Below the pieces are notes generated by a model. It made no database searches. It saw only the letters and a list, made by a program, of their open reading frames with translations, and was not told the origin of the DNA. Source: Allium sativum (Eukaryota; Streptophyta; Magnoliopsida; Asparagales; Amaryllidaceae). From it: a DNA stretch of 64,000 bases. Shown one piece after another: positions 1-9,363 of the stretch. The stretch spans positions 203,621,231-203,685,230 of the forward strand of contig CM060912.1 in assembly GCA_030737875.1 (NCBI GenBank), read 5' to 3'. A program made the translations under genes and the position numbers. Numbering within the stretch: position 1 is the stretch's first letter; the number at the start of each line of letters is the position of its first letter.

Positions 1-66
1 ACAAACACTATTCACCCCCCTCTAGTGTTTGCTTTGCTTTAACGATCCTTTCCGCAGTCCATAACA
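1..66 (+). repeat. 3' end of the 5' LTR of Copia A(+)
   Basis: Matches the last 66 bases of the LTR at 4037-5499 with a few substitutions and ends in ATAACA directly before the primer binding site. The rest of this LTR is outside the window. Confidence 0.9.
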
Positions 67-67
67 A

Positions 68-80
68 TTGGTATCAGAGC
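68..80 (+). other. Primer binding site (tRNA-iMet type)
   Basis: TTGGTATCAGAGC lies two bases after the LTR end. It is the usual plant Copia priming site, complementary to the 3' end of initiator tRNA-Met. Confidence 0.9.
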
Positions 81-126
81 AAGGTCTTTCAAAATATCAT
101 AATCTAGTTTTTGAAAATGTGGTAAA

Positions 127-1200
127 ATGGCAACCAACATTGGTAGTAATAATAGTTCTTTTATAGAGGGTCAATCCACTGTTAGACCACCACTAATTAA
201 TGGTAGTAATTATTCATATTGGGCATGTAGAATGAAAATCTATTTATAATTTGTAGGATTAGACACATGGAATAGTACACAAAATGAATATGATGAACCC
301 ACAACTACATTTGCACAATGGACAAATGAACAAAAGGCTGCTGCACAGAGCAATTATAAAGCAATGAATATGTTATTTTGTTCATTAGATAGAAATGAGT
401 TTAGTAGAGTATCCATATGTAAAACTGCTCATGAAATCTGGAGAACTTTACAGGTTACTCATGAAGGAAGTAGTAAAGTTAAACAGACTAAGATAGGCAT
501 GCTAGTAATCAATTCAATTATTTAAAATGAATTAGAATGAGTCTATTTTATATATGTATTGTAGATTTCAAGAGATAGTGCATTCACTAACTGCACTTGG
601 AAAAACTTATTCCGAATCAGATCAAGTCAGAAAAATATTAAACTCATTAACTCAAGAATGGGATCAGAAGACTTTGGCTATAGAAGAAGCCAATGACGTC
701 AATGAAATGAAGATTGAAGAGCTAATTGGGAATCTAATGTCTTTTGAAGTTCAATTACAGAAAAGAAAAGAAAATAGATCAACTGAAAAGAAATCTATTG
801 CACTGAAAGCCATAACAAATGATTCTGACTCGAGTAGTGAAGATGATGAAGAAACAACACTCATGATAAATCAGTTTAGAAATTTTTTAAAATATAGAAG
901 GAAGGGGAATAATAAAGCAAATTCAATATAAATGATGGACGATGCTTTAACTGCAACAAACCAGGGAATATAAGGAAAATGTGTCCATATCCAGACAAAT
1001 CTACTCAACAACCAGACAATTCAAATTCGTCAAGGAAAGGAAAGAAAGCATATGCAACAACATTAAATGATTCAGATTCATCATCAAGTGGTGAAGAACC
1101 TGAAACCGGAAATACAAATATATGCTTTACAGCAATTCAGAATTCAGAAGACCATGAAGAAAAGTATCAAAAAACCGGGTACGCATTAATTACATTTTAA
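127..1200 (+). pseudogene. gag: Copia gag relic (UBN2/DUF4219-type capsid, broken zinc knuckle)
   Basis: The ATG at 127 opens a protein beginning MATNIGSNN, with PPLINGSNYSYW typical of the N-terminus of plant Copia gag. There is an in-frame TAA at 247-249, further stops near 523, and frame changes before 554 and again before 943. The 554-931 segment carries the capsid-like helix region and an acidic serine-rich tail. The nucleocapsid knuckle at about 943-985 reads CFNC...C but has Asn where CCHC needs His, so zinc binding would be impaired. The 979-1200 segment is an acidic, serine-rich tail. It is non-functional as it stands. Gag would assemble the virus-like particle; that role is known for the family, not shown here. 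Confidence 0.85.
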
Positions 1201-1743
1201 ATTTTATTTTGTTGAATGGTTGCTTTGTTTGTTTGCTTTGATTTGAATTTAAAAATTTAATAAACTATTTGAAATTTGAAAGTCAAATTTGAAATTTGAA
1301 ATTCAAAATAATAATATAATATTAAATAACCCATAAATTAATAAAATAAATTGTTTGTATGTTCATTAAGATTAGAAATATTTCAGAAAATCGTTAAACC
1401 TGAAATATAAATCGATAATCTAATTCAAAACTTGAAAAACCAATTTTCTTTTGAAATAAGTCTTATATGTCGACATACAGAAATAAACATGTCGACATAT
1501 CAAACAGATTTGAACTGAAATTTTGAATTTCAAAAGTTTAAATTTTCAAACTTCCCTCCAATCTTTTCACCAACTCCTAAGGTCTGAAAAGGTGTCCTTT
1601 CAATCTGAAAAGTTGTGTCTATTCAATTCATATTCATTCAATTCATATCTCTTCATTTTATATATATGTCCATCCTTTCTACCTTTCATTCACAACTCAA
1701 AAAAACATTCTTCATATCTATCCTCCTCAAAACTATCATATCA
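1201..1743 (+). other. AT-rich spacer at the site of the pol deletion and accessory-ORF promoter region
   Basis: No coding sequence. It holds low-complexity AAATTTGAAATT-type repeats (about 1250-1310), a paired palindrome (1466-1499) and a TATA-like run (about 1657-1666) 80-90 bases before the ATG at 1744. Full-length SIRE-type elements have pol before this point; here it is absent. Confidence 0.6.
1466..1499. promoter_or_regulatory. Paired 12-bp palindrome upstream of accessory ORF 1
   Basis: TATGTCGACATA at 1466-1477 and CATGTCGACATA at 1488-1499, starts 22 bp apart. It is the same pair, with the same spacing, as in the LTR (4712/4734) and before accessory ORF 2 (3016/3038). It lies about 250 bases before the ATG at 1744. 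Confidence 0.75.
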
Positions 1744-2804
1744 ATGGCTTCCTTAATTTCATCTCAGAAATTGAAGATAACCAAAACCATAAAAGGTTAT
1801 CTTTACAGTGACAAAGAGGCCATTAAAACCTATGGTGACTATTTAGCAAATGATAAAGTTAACAAGGGTGTTTTCGTCGTCTTTAGCGACTTTCCATCTT
1901 ATGATCTCGTCTCTCTCTTCCAACACAACGAAATATTGAGTCTAATTTACTTTCGAGACAACGACGAAGTATGTTATCCCAAACTCGTGAAGATGTTCTA
2001 TGCAAACCTCAACCGCGGATTTTATCAAGGCAATGAAAATCAAATTTGGAGTAGTGTCAAGGGAACTCAAATTGTTCTCGACGTCGAACTTTTAGGAGAA
2101 ATTCTAAATTGTAGAAGCGAGGGCACGGATTTCTCAACTTTCGCTATCGATGAAACCAATTTGGAAACCTATCACGATATCTTCGAAGATAATGCTCCAA
2201 TGGATTTCAAAAATCGTTTATTTCGTCCAAAAGCAAGAATCGTCAACCTTCTTCTTCAACACCACTCCTCATTCCGGAAATTACAACAATCCAACTCTTA
2301 AAGTCCAAAAGGCTCTCTTTGCCATTATGGGTAATTACCTTATCAATTGGGCTGATATGGTTCTAAATGAATTTAAGCATAGATGTATCTTCAAGAGAAA
2401 ACACTCTCTACTATGGTGTTTATCTCACTCACATTTTCAAATACTTTGGAGTTGATCTACACAGAGAATAATTTGTCTCTAGGAAAGTGTTTGACGCTTC
2501 AAACATTCATCTCATGCAAATTCCTATCACTTTCAAACCTTATGAGACATATGAGGCCAAACAAGCTCGATTGCAACAAGAGCAAGACCCAATGAAAGTC
2601 GAAGAAGAAGAGACTTCTATGGAAAGCATCGAATATCCAACCTCAAATCGTAATCTCAAAGATACAATTATTCAAAACAAAGCAAAAATAATCAAAAATC
2701 AAAAGAAGTTTCACAAGAAGCTTTCCAAAATGACCAAATTCATGGTCAAGATAGGAAGAAAGCTTGGAATTTCATCTTCCTCATCATCATCATCCGAAAA
2801 CTAG
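1744..2804 (+). pseudogene. Accessory ORF 1 of Copia A (plant transposon protein-like, coiled-coil C-terminus)
   Basis: The ATG at 1744 is open for 185 codons (to 2301). The text then continues in frame 2 (to about 2380) and in other frames to 2804, so at least two frameshifts break it. The first part, with motifs such as LVKMFYANL and VKGTQIVLDVELLGEIL, resembles the 'putative plant transposon protein' domain often found in extra ORFs of plant retrotransposons; that match is from memory and unverified. The last 105 codons are rich in Lys, Glu and Gln, look like a coiled coil (about 2640-2770) and end in a run of serines. It has its own upstream palindrome pair and TATA-like sequence, suggesting separate transcription. 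The minus-strand Copia A lacks this ORF. Function unknown. Confidence 0.65.
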
Positions 2805-3208
2805 GCCATATGGTTTAATCTATCTTTATATATTTCCATGTATTTGCTTTCGAATCTCGTATTTAAGTGTGCCTTGTTGAGTTGGATGTATTTGCTTTTT
2901 ATTAAGTAATGAATGGAGTTTTATTTCTGTTTAAATCATCTTTATGTTGCTAAAAAATCATAAAATATATTATTAGAATCAAAATGATTCAAAAATTCAA
3001 AATTTTCAATAACAGTATGTCGACATAACAAAAGATGTATGTCGACATATAACAGAATTTTTTTTCAAACCTTTTCAAATTTTAAAATTAAAATAACTAC
3101 TCATGTCCATTCAAAATCCAACGAATTCCAGATCCTATTTAAGTCTATTTCGTCCAGAAAAGTACATTTTTTCCATTACTCCTTCTTTAATCATTTCTCA
3201 TCAAATCC
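2805..3208 (+). other. Spacer between accessory ORFs with second palindrome pair
   Basis: AT-rich, non-coding. Contains the paired palindrome at 3016-3049 and a CTATTTAAG TATA-like element near 3135. Confidence 0.55.
3016..3049. promoter_or_regulatory. Paired 12-bp palindrome upstream of accessory ORF 2
   Basis: Two perfect TATGTCGACATA copies (3016-3027, 3038-3049), 22 bp apart and followed by TAACAG exactly as in the LTR copy at 4712-4751. The shared bases extend beyond the palindromes, so this segment and the LTR U3 segment are homologous. Confidence 0.8.
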
Positions 3209-3508
3209 ATGGCAAATCCTATCCATAATCTAATTGAAAATCTAGAGGAATCTCTCAATTCATTCAAAAACATTCTCTCTATCATTCTACGAAATTAGCG
3301 CCATCTTGAATTAAGTCAAATAAAGATGTCCGAACAACAAGAAAAGCACTTTGACACAATGCGATGGCTAATCTCTTCTCTTTTCAGAGATGAAGCAAAT
3401 AATCTTGCAAAGGCTCCACCAACCAAAAAAGATGAAGATTGGGAAGTAATTAAGAAGGATTCCATCTTTGGAGAAGATGGTTGGGTTGAAGTTCCAAGAG
3501 ACGTTTAA
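3209..3508 (+). pseudogene. Accessory ORF 2 of Copia A (small acidic protein, one in-frame TAG)
   Basis: The ATG at 3209 opens 29 codons ending in TAG at 3296-3298. The same frame then stays open through another Met (3326) to the stop at 3506-3508, giving about 99 codons with one nonsense change. The C-terminal half is acidic with tryptophans (DEDWEVIKKD; GEDGWVEVPRDV). A 61-codon protein from 3326 could still be made. The related minus-strand element has an acidic small ORF at the same place (46326-46717). No known function; it might be a small regulatory or structural accessory protein of SIRE-type elements, which is inference. Confidence 0.55.
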
Positions 3509-4023
3509 TTATTTGGTACGATTTGATTGATTTGTTTAATTACTCTAAAACATATGGTGTGATTTGATTTAGACTATATTGATTGGAACTTGTAAATATT
3601 AAGACATATGGTGTGATTTAATTTGGATTGGTTTGTATATATATTAGACAAACATATGTAATAATGATACTTGATTTGGTTTGTGTTTAATCATCATATA
3701 AAGTATTATTCTCTTTAGTTTAAATAGATTAGAATTAGTTAATAAATTAAAGGGGAGTATTATTTAAGGACAGTTACTTATATTATATTCATAGTGTAAT
3801 TCAATTTAAGGGGAGTATTTTTAGGAATATTACTTAGATTCTATAATTGATTAACTTAGGGGAAGTATCTTTAATCTTCCTTTTTGAAAATGCCAAAGGG
3901 GGAGAAATTATAAAATATAGGCATAGTTTTATAGAATTCTTATTGACAGGGTAGTATAAGAGGATCATCATAAAACAAGAATATTTAGGTATGATATTTT
4001 ATAAACTAAGGTTGTCATCATGA
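3509..4023 (+). other. Non-coding 3' internal region of Copia A(+)
   Basis: No ORF. Repeated ACATATGGTGTGATTTGATT phrases (about 3550-3625) and several AGGGGAGTATT and AGGGGGAGA purine tracts (about 3750, 3810, 3860, 3897), which resemble degenerate polypurine tracts before the real one at 4024. Confidence 0.6.
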
Positions 4024-4036
4024 AAAAGGGGGAGAT
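4024..4036 (+). other. Polypurine tract of Copia A(+)
   Basis: AAAAAGGGGGAGA directly precedes the 3' LTR. It is the usual plus-strand primer for reverse transcription. Confidence 0.8.
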
Positions 4037-4117
4037 TTTTGGGGAATGGAGTTTTGATGACAACAACCTTATTTCAATTATCATTGATTATAAAATATAT
4101 ACTAGCATCTTTATCTA

Positions 4118-4121
<4 letters not shown>

Positions 4122-4164
<43 letters not shown>
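4122..4164. repeat. (AT)n microsatellite in LTR
   Basis: About 21 uninterrupted AT units, followed by TACATACACACACA. Confidence 0.95.
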
Positions 4165-4168
<4 letters not shown>

Positions 4169-4711
4169 CACACACATGTGCAGGATTTGTATACAGGAAT
4201 TAATACTGAAGACTATACAGTTTAAGAGCTTTTAGAGATTCAGAATTCAGAGTAGTTTCAAGACTCATGAGTAATCAAGATATCAAGATGTCAACTGTTC
4301 AAGATTAATATAATTATAGAGTCTAGATTTTGTAAGACTCTAAAGAGCACTCCAGGTTCAAATACAAATTCAAATTCTGATTTTTCAATTCTTTTCTCAA
4401 TCCTCTCTATTTTTGTTTTTCTCAATTATCTCTATTTTATTTTTCTATTTTATTCCCTCTTTATTTTGTTTTTATATTTGTATTCTTCTTTGTTTTTCAA
4501 ACTTAAGTTTTTATATATACTTTATTTATATTTTATAGTTTAAAACCTTATAATTTTATAAATATATTTATATAGTTTAAAAAAATGTTTTCATATGTTT
4601 TTCTATGATATAATATTGATTTACAACATTAGAATTTTATTCTAGAATTTTCAGAATTAGTTTTATATCAAAACACTTGAAAATGCTTTGAAAATCAATT
4701 TTGTACATAGG

Positions 4712-4745
4712 TATGTCGACATAGCATAATATGTATGTCGACATA
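4712..4745 (+). promoter_or_regulatory. Paired palindrome in LTR U3, 90 bp before the TATA box
   Basis: Perfect TATGTCGACATA at 4712-4723 and 4734-4745, starts 22 bp apart. CTATAAAAAG near 4828 is the likely TATA box of the element promoter. Presumed U3 enhancer or operator. Confidence 0.75.
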
Positions 4746-5091
4746 TAACAGCTAGTTTTTTAATTTTGAAGGGAAGTGTCTTTTCACTATTTAAAATGTT
4801 TCAGAAACGTTGCAACCCTTCATTCTCTATAAAAAGAGGCCAAAACCGAATTTGCTAACATCTCTTCTTCTCCATCTTCATCTCCTTTCATCCTACCATT
4901 ATTCTTATTCATTTTTATGGCTTTTACACTTATACTCTGCTGAATTAACTTATGAATTGATCAAACTTCTTCTCTCTACACTCTCTACTCTCTACTCTTT
5001 GAATCAAGTGCTATTGAAGAGTTATAGGGCTATTTTGTAATTGCTTGGATTGAAAGATCCAATTTGTAACTCAAGAGTAAACAATTTTTAT

Positions 5092-5197
5092 CCTTGAATC
5101 CGTGAAATCAAGGTTTAGGAGTCGGTGTGCCCTTGTTGAGCCGTGAAATCAAGGGATAGGAGTCGATGTCTCCTTGTTAAGCCGTGAAATCAAGGAG
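5092..5197 (+). repeat. Three tandem LTR hairpins with changing stems
   Basis: Stems CCTTGA/TCAAGG (5092-5097, 5108-5113), CCCTTG/CAAGGG (5130-5135, 5150-5155) and CTCCTTG/CAAGGAG (5170-5176, 5191-5197). The loops share CCGTGAAAT, and the units share AGGAGTCGRTG spacers. The minus copy (44670-44790) keeps all three paired. They lie downstream of the TATA box and should be in the transcript. Confidence 0.75.
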
Positions 5198-5501
5198 GGT
5201 GTATTTGGCTATTTGAAAATAGTAATAAAACTCTACACAATCCAGCGTTGTGTGGGACTGGACGTAGGAGTGATCCAAACCAGTATAAAATCTGGTGTGT
5301 TCTTTCCTTTTTTGCATTTTCCTTTATTTTTGTTTATTTTGCATTTGTGTTTGAATTGGTGTCTGTGGTTGTGTTTGTCTTGTTTGATTCACTCCATAAT
5401 TCTATTTAGATTTAAGTTTTGTTTAAAATTCTTACAAACACTATTCACCCCCCTCTAGTGTTTGCTTTGCCTTAACGATCTTTTCCGTAGTCCCTAACAC
5501 T

Positions 5502-5603
5502 CATAAATCTGTTACTCCTGTGAAAAGTAGAGGAGGAGGAAGTGGTTCCGGAAGGAAGGGTCCCATCACTGGGGATGACCTACCAAGTGCCAAACCTGTA
5601 TAG
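5502..5603 (+). pseudogene. C-terminal coding remnant (Gly/Ser/Lys-rich), interrupted by Copia A
   Basis: Thirty-three open codons (5502-5600) rich in Gly, Ser and Lys, ending ...LPSAKPV and a TAG at 5601-5603. The upstream part would lie left of the Copia A insertion, outside the window. It could be the tail of another retroelement polyprotein or chance. Weak support. Confidence 0.25.
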
Positions 5604-7150
5604 GAAAAAGAAAAGAAAAGAGAAGGATGAGTAGCATCAGTAATTGTTAAAGGAATTGTAGATACTTTGGGTTAGGTAGACCGATAGTATTTACGAGTGT
5701 GACCCTTGCTTTTGGTCCCTAAATGTATGGTAAGGTTTTCATGTAAACCCTGTCATCGTAAAGAAGAAATGTTAGACATGTAGTCTATTCGGGGTGTGTG
5801 TAGAATTGAAATATGAATTAGTGAAGATCGCAATTTGTGTTAAGTGTTCGGATGCTCTTCTTATGTTTTCAAGCGTCCCGTACTTGCGTAAGCATACTTA
5901 TCGTTATACCTAACAAAAAAGCGATTGTGTACCGTGCTCTGGGTCAATTATTCCAGAGGGGTGTGATTATGTACCATGCTCCAGGTCAATTATTCTGGAG
6001 GGGTGTGATAGAGCGCATGCTTTTAGTAAGTTTCCCTCAGCTCAGGGAACCCGTAGTTTGCGAAGACAGGCTGAGCGCCTGCTGTGTTTGGGTTGCCCGC
6101 GGTTATTCCAAGTGTAGCGAAGGCGTATGACGTCGGGTTGTGTGGTCCGTCCGGTATGTGGCTCTCCCGTCGTTCATCGGGCTGGGGCAAGCGACGGCGT
6201 CATTTATTCGCCAGAGAAAAGCCTGGATCATCAGCCCGTAGGGTTCGATTGTGCCCATGGGCTACACCTAAGCCTTTAGAGCTTCGGGGAAAAACGATTT
6301 AATGTTGACCTTGGTGCTGCACCGAGATTTGACAGACACCCATAGCCAAGGGAGAAATTTACATCACTTCCGGCTGTCTGTTGGGCGGCCCCAAGTCGCT
6401 TGGGACTTGGGCGCGGAACAACTTATCCTCGGCCTCGGCATGGGGCCGAGGTTCGAGTTCGTGGTTATTTATACCCGGTCGCACCACGAGCCGACAACTC
6501 GAGTAGCATTGCCGGCTCCCGTGCTCGAGGTGCCGATCGTAGCCGGTGTTGTTTGGCCTCGATGTTGGATCAAGGTTCAGATGGCAGCACCAGCTCCCGT
6601 GCTCGGGGCGCCGATGCGGCGATCGAATGTCTGTACGCAAGATGTTTATCAGGATTAATCAAACACGTCATGAACGTCATGCACATAGTAAACATGGAAG
6701 GGTAATAGGAAATTGAACATCATTTCCAAGGACAACTCTGGTAGTAGTAGCCTTTATAACGCCTTGAATTGCATGAAAGCAAGACATCATTGAAAGGTGT
6801 GAATCAATTGTACACTAAGTTGTGTAGAGTATAGGTGAAGATGTTAGTTGTTCCGTGACCTTGGGAGGTCGGCTCCGTCCATGGTTGAGAGTATGAAAGT
6901 TCCATTGCTGAGCTTCTGTTGTATGAGTATGGGCCTTCCTAAAGAGGGGTGAGGCCTACAGGTGGAGGAAAGACTCGTTTGAAGAAGTGGTCGCTGATGT
7001 GCGTTCGAGCGGGACTTTGATTGAGCTTCATGTTGTGCCCCCAAGTGGCCGGAGCATTAGTTTGTGGAGGATGGCTATGATACATCAAAGAGGAGGTGTG
7101 TCTTGGAGAAGGGCTTTGCTTTTCGTTTTCATTTCATATACTTTTTTGCA

Positions 7151-7170
7151 GGCCTATATATATATAGGCC
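7151..7170. repeat. 20-bp perfect palindrome with TATA core
   Basis: GGCCTATATATATATAGGCC reads the same on both strands. Possible TATA region of a decayed LTR. Confidence 0.7.
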
Positions 7171-7794
7171 GGAATGAGGCATCTATCCGTGAATGGGTGA
7201 CTCTGCTCGAATTGCAATGGTAATGACTATTGGAAAGGTTGCAACCCTTTACCAACAGACATTTCCGTCGGCAATTGCGCTCGAGGTCCCATTTTTGACC
7301 TTTAAACATTGATGTGTATGCCTTCTTTGTGGTATTGAATCATGTATCTCGCCTCCGATATATATATATTGTGGGCGAGCTGATAGTGTTAATGAGTCGA
7401 TGGACGATTTCTCCAATGATAACCTCGGGGATTGCTGTATCGTAGACGACGGTATTGGGGATGACAGAGAACTGGAATTCTCAGTCTCGCTTCTGAATGT
7501 TCCTTTGGTAATGCTTCCCAACGTGCCCCCTACTGGTTGGAGGAGGCCGGAAGCGCCGTATGGAGTACAACAAAGGCCATGACACAGCGAAAAGGAGGTG
7601 TCTTTTATAGGAGAAAGCCCACCTTTAGTTTATATTCTACTCCCAATGAGTGAGGCATAGGCAGGGAGGAGTTGCCAACTGGTATCTCCGATGACAACCT
7701 AATAAATGTGCCATGAAACCTGAAGTCCTGACAAGGTGGGGGGATAGTCTTGAGGGATTAGTTGTCGGTTGAGGCCATGTTTAGTGGGAATCTT

Positions 7795-7873
7795 TTATGA
7801 CCGCTGAGTAGCTCAGTGATCCCATGCACTGGGGATCCTCGATGATCATTGAGTGGCTCGAAGGTCCCACATA
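7795..7873. repeat. ~45-bp tandem repeat, left part (continues at 16914)
   Basis: Units containing TGAGTGGCTC and GGTCCCA or GATCCCA spaced about 45 bases apart. The array resumes directly after Copia C (16914-17005), showing that Copia C inserted into it. Confidence 0.6.
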
Positions 7874-7878
7874 GTGAA

Positions 7879-9350
7879 TGTTAGAGTTTGTGCCCTAGAG
7901 GCAATTCATTTGATGAGATTGATAACACTGTTGATGTTATTATTTTATTTGAAATAAAATATTATTCTATTATATTGTATTTACTGCGTAATATAAATAA
8001 TAATATAATAGAAGTCCTTAGAATAATAATACGGAATTATATAGTTCGAGTAAGACTGAACTTGAGATTATATAATATGATAAGTATTATAATTCTTAAA
8101 TGCCCCTAGTCGAGTTTTATTGTTTATATAGGACAACAATAAAGCGTTGAGACTAGTGTATTGATTGACTGATGATCACATCTCATTGATCATTAATATA
8201 CATGGTATTAAAGTCAATATATAAATACGTATTGGAGAATAGCGTATTGGGCTGACCCACCATGAGATAACTACATGGAATATAATTAACAATATCATAA
8301 GTTGTTCTCATAGTGACAGTGATGTAATGGTCCTCAGACCTGAAATCATTATAATTTTATTCGAGGATATTTATGTTTTGATATCATCTAAAGTTATTTC
8401 GTAACAGAGTAATGATAACGGTGATCATTGGATATATCTTGAATCGAATGAAAATTATGAATGATCTAGATGGAATTTAACCCTACGATATATTTGTAGT
8501 GATATCCATGGGCCTCTTGATTGAGTGAGACTGTGAAATGCATGGCCGTGCTCAAATATTGATTTGTTTTAAACAGTCTACTCATCGATTAAGAAAATTG
8601 GATTAAATTATAACGAGGATGATACGATCCATGCCTCTAGTTTAATCCTGGATATATTGGTTAAAAGGATTATATTACATTGATACACTGCTCACCGAAA
8701 GGTTGTATCGAATCAATGATATTATTATAACTTGGGTAGCAGCGACGTATTGCTAGATGCCAATCACTGTTTATAATTTAAATACGATTTAAATTATTGC
8801 CAACGTTATAGTAACCTATAGGGTCACACACTTAGAACGTTATAAAGGGAAGAACATGTATTGGATAAATAAAATATCAAATTTGTTGATGTTTTATTTT
8901 AATGTTGAAATGGTATAATGACGGTTTCCTTGTTTAATGGTGCACACTTGATTTTATAAGGGTTTTATTTTATTCCTTATAAATACACGTGTGAACTAGT
9001 GCTAAATTAGATCAGATCTAATTAGAAAACATAACCGTAAAAATTACTTTTTCAATTCGCATCCTCAATCATGGCGGCTAGCACCAGATCCCTTTTTCTT
9101 CTTCGATTTGATCGAAATGGAGCTCGTTCGTGTGGATTACTTATAGAGGCCCAGCATATTGTTGAGCTACTGATTCGAGGAGCCAGCAGATGATTCCATC
9201 AATTCGCACAAATCAAATTGGGGATTTTACAAGCACGCGAGGTACAATCTTTCGATTTATTGATTTTTGCATAGATCCGTGGTTTTAATATGTTAAAAAT
9301 GTTTAAATTTGTGGTATCGATCAGATCGATTTAGCCCATAAATTCCTTCA
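7879..9350 (+). repeat. 5' LTR of Copia C
   Basis: TGTTAGAG...CCTTCA, 1472 bp. Identical to 15437-16908 except at about three positions I noticed (near 8403, 9096 and 9338). An internal 73-codon ORF occurs in both LTRs and shows no protein features. Confidence 0.95.
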
Positions 9351-9351
9351 A

Positions 9352-9363
9352 TGGTATCAGAGC
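9352..9363 (+). other. Primer binding site of Copia C
   Basis: TGGTATCAGAGC one base after the 5' LTR; initiator tRNA-Met type. Confidence 0.92.

Larger units (their letters stand above)
1..5499 (+). mobile_element. Copia family A element, + orientation, pol-less, 5' truncated by window
   Basis: The parts run in order: end of the 5' LTR (1-66), tRNA-Met-type primer site (68-80), broken gag (127-1200), two accessory ORF relics (1744-2804 and 3209-3508), a purine tract (4024-4036) and the 3' LTR (4037-5499). Positions 1-66 match 5434-5499 almost base for base, which identifies the LTR pair. No protease, integrase, RT or RNase H sequence lies between gag and the accessory ORFs, so pol has been deleted. 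A minus-strand relative with the same LTR lies at 44359-51264 and does keep pol; its pol sequence and long LTR suggest the SIRE/Maximus lineage, which is inference. The left target duplication is outside the window. Confidence 0.9.
4037..5499 (+). repeat. 3' LTR of Copia A(+), 1463 bp
   Basis: Starts TTTTGGGGAATGGA (mutated from TGTTGGAGAATGGA, as seen in the minus copy) and ends CCCTAACA. Contains an AT microsatellite (4122-4164), a palindrome pair (4712-4745), a TATA box (CTATAAAAAG at about 4828), three tandem hairpins (5092-5197) and the cross-family hairpin (5257-5284) followed by TATAAAA. Homologous to 44359-45793 and, with a deletion, to 50303-51264, both reversed. Confidence 0.9.
5604..7873. 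other. Degenerate element-derived DNA without a recognisable gene
   Basis: Contains tandem hairpins (5937-6000), a GC-rich stretch (about 6050-6650) with a duplicated GCTCCCGTGCTCG phrase (about 6510 and 6594), a perfect palindrome at 7151-7170 and, from about 7795, the first units of a ~45-bp tandem repeat that resumes after the Copia C insertion. Likely the continuation of the minus-strand Tat-like Gypsy region, but no domain is readable. Confidence 0.45.

Noticed and set aside
5500..5504. Target duplication for Copia A(+)
   Set aside because: The right flank CTCAT is visible but the left flank is outside the window, so it cannot be tested.
7888..8109. 73-codon ORF repeated at 15446-15667
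   Set aside because: Identical only because both lie in the two LTRs of Copia C; low-complexity Ile/Asn/Arg product.
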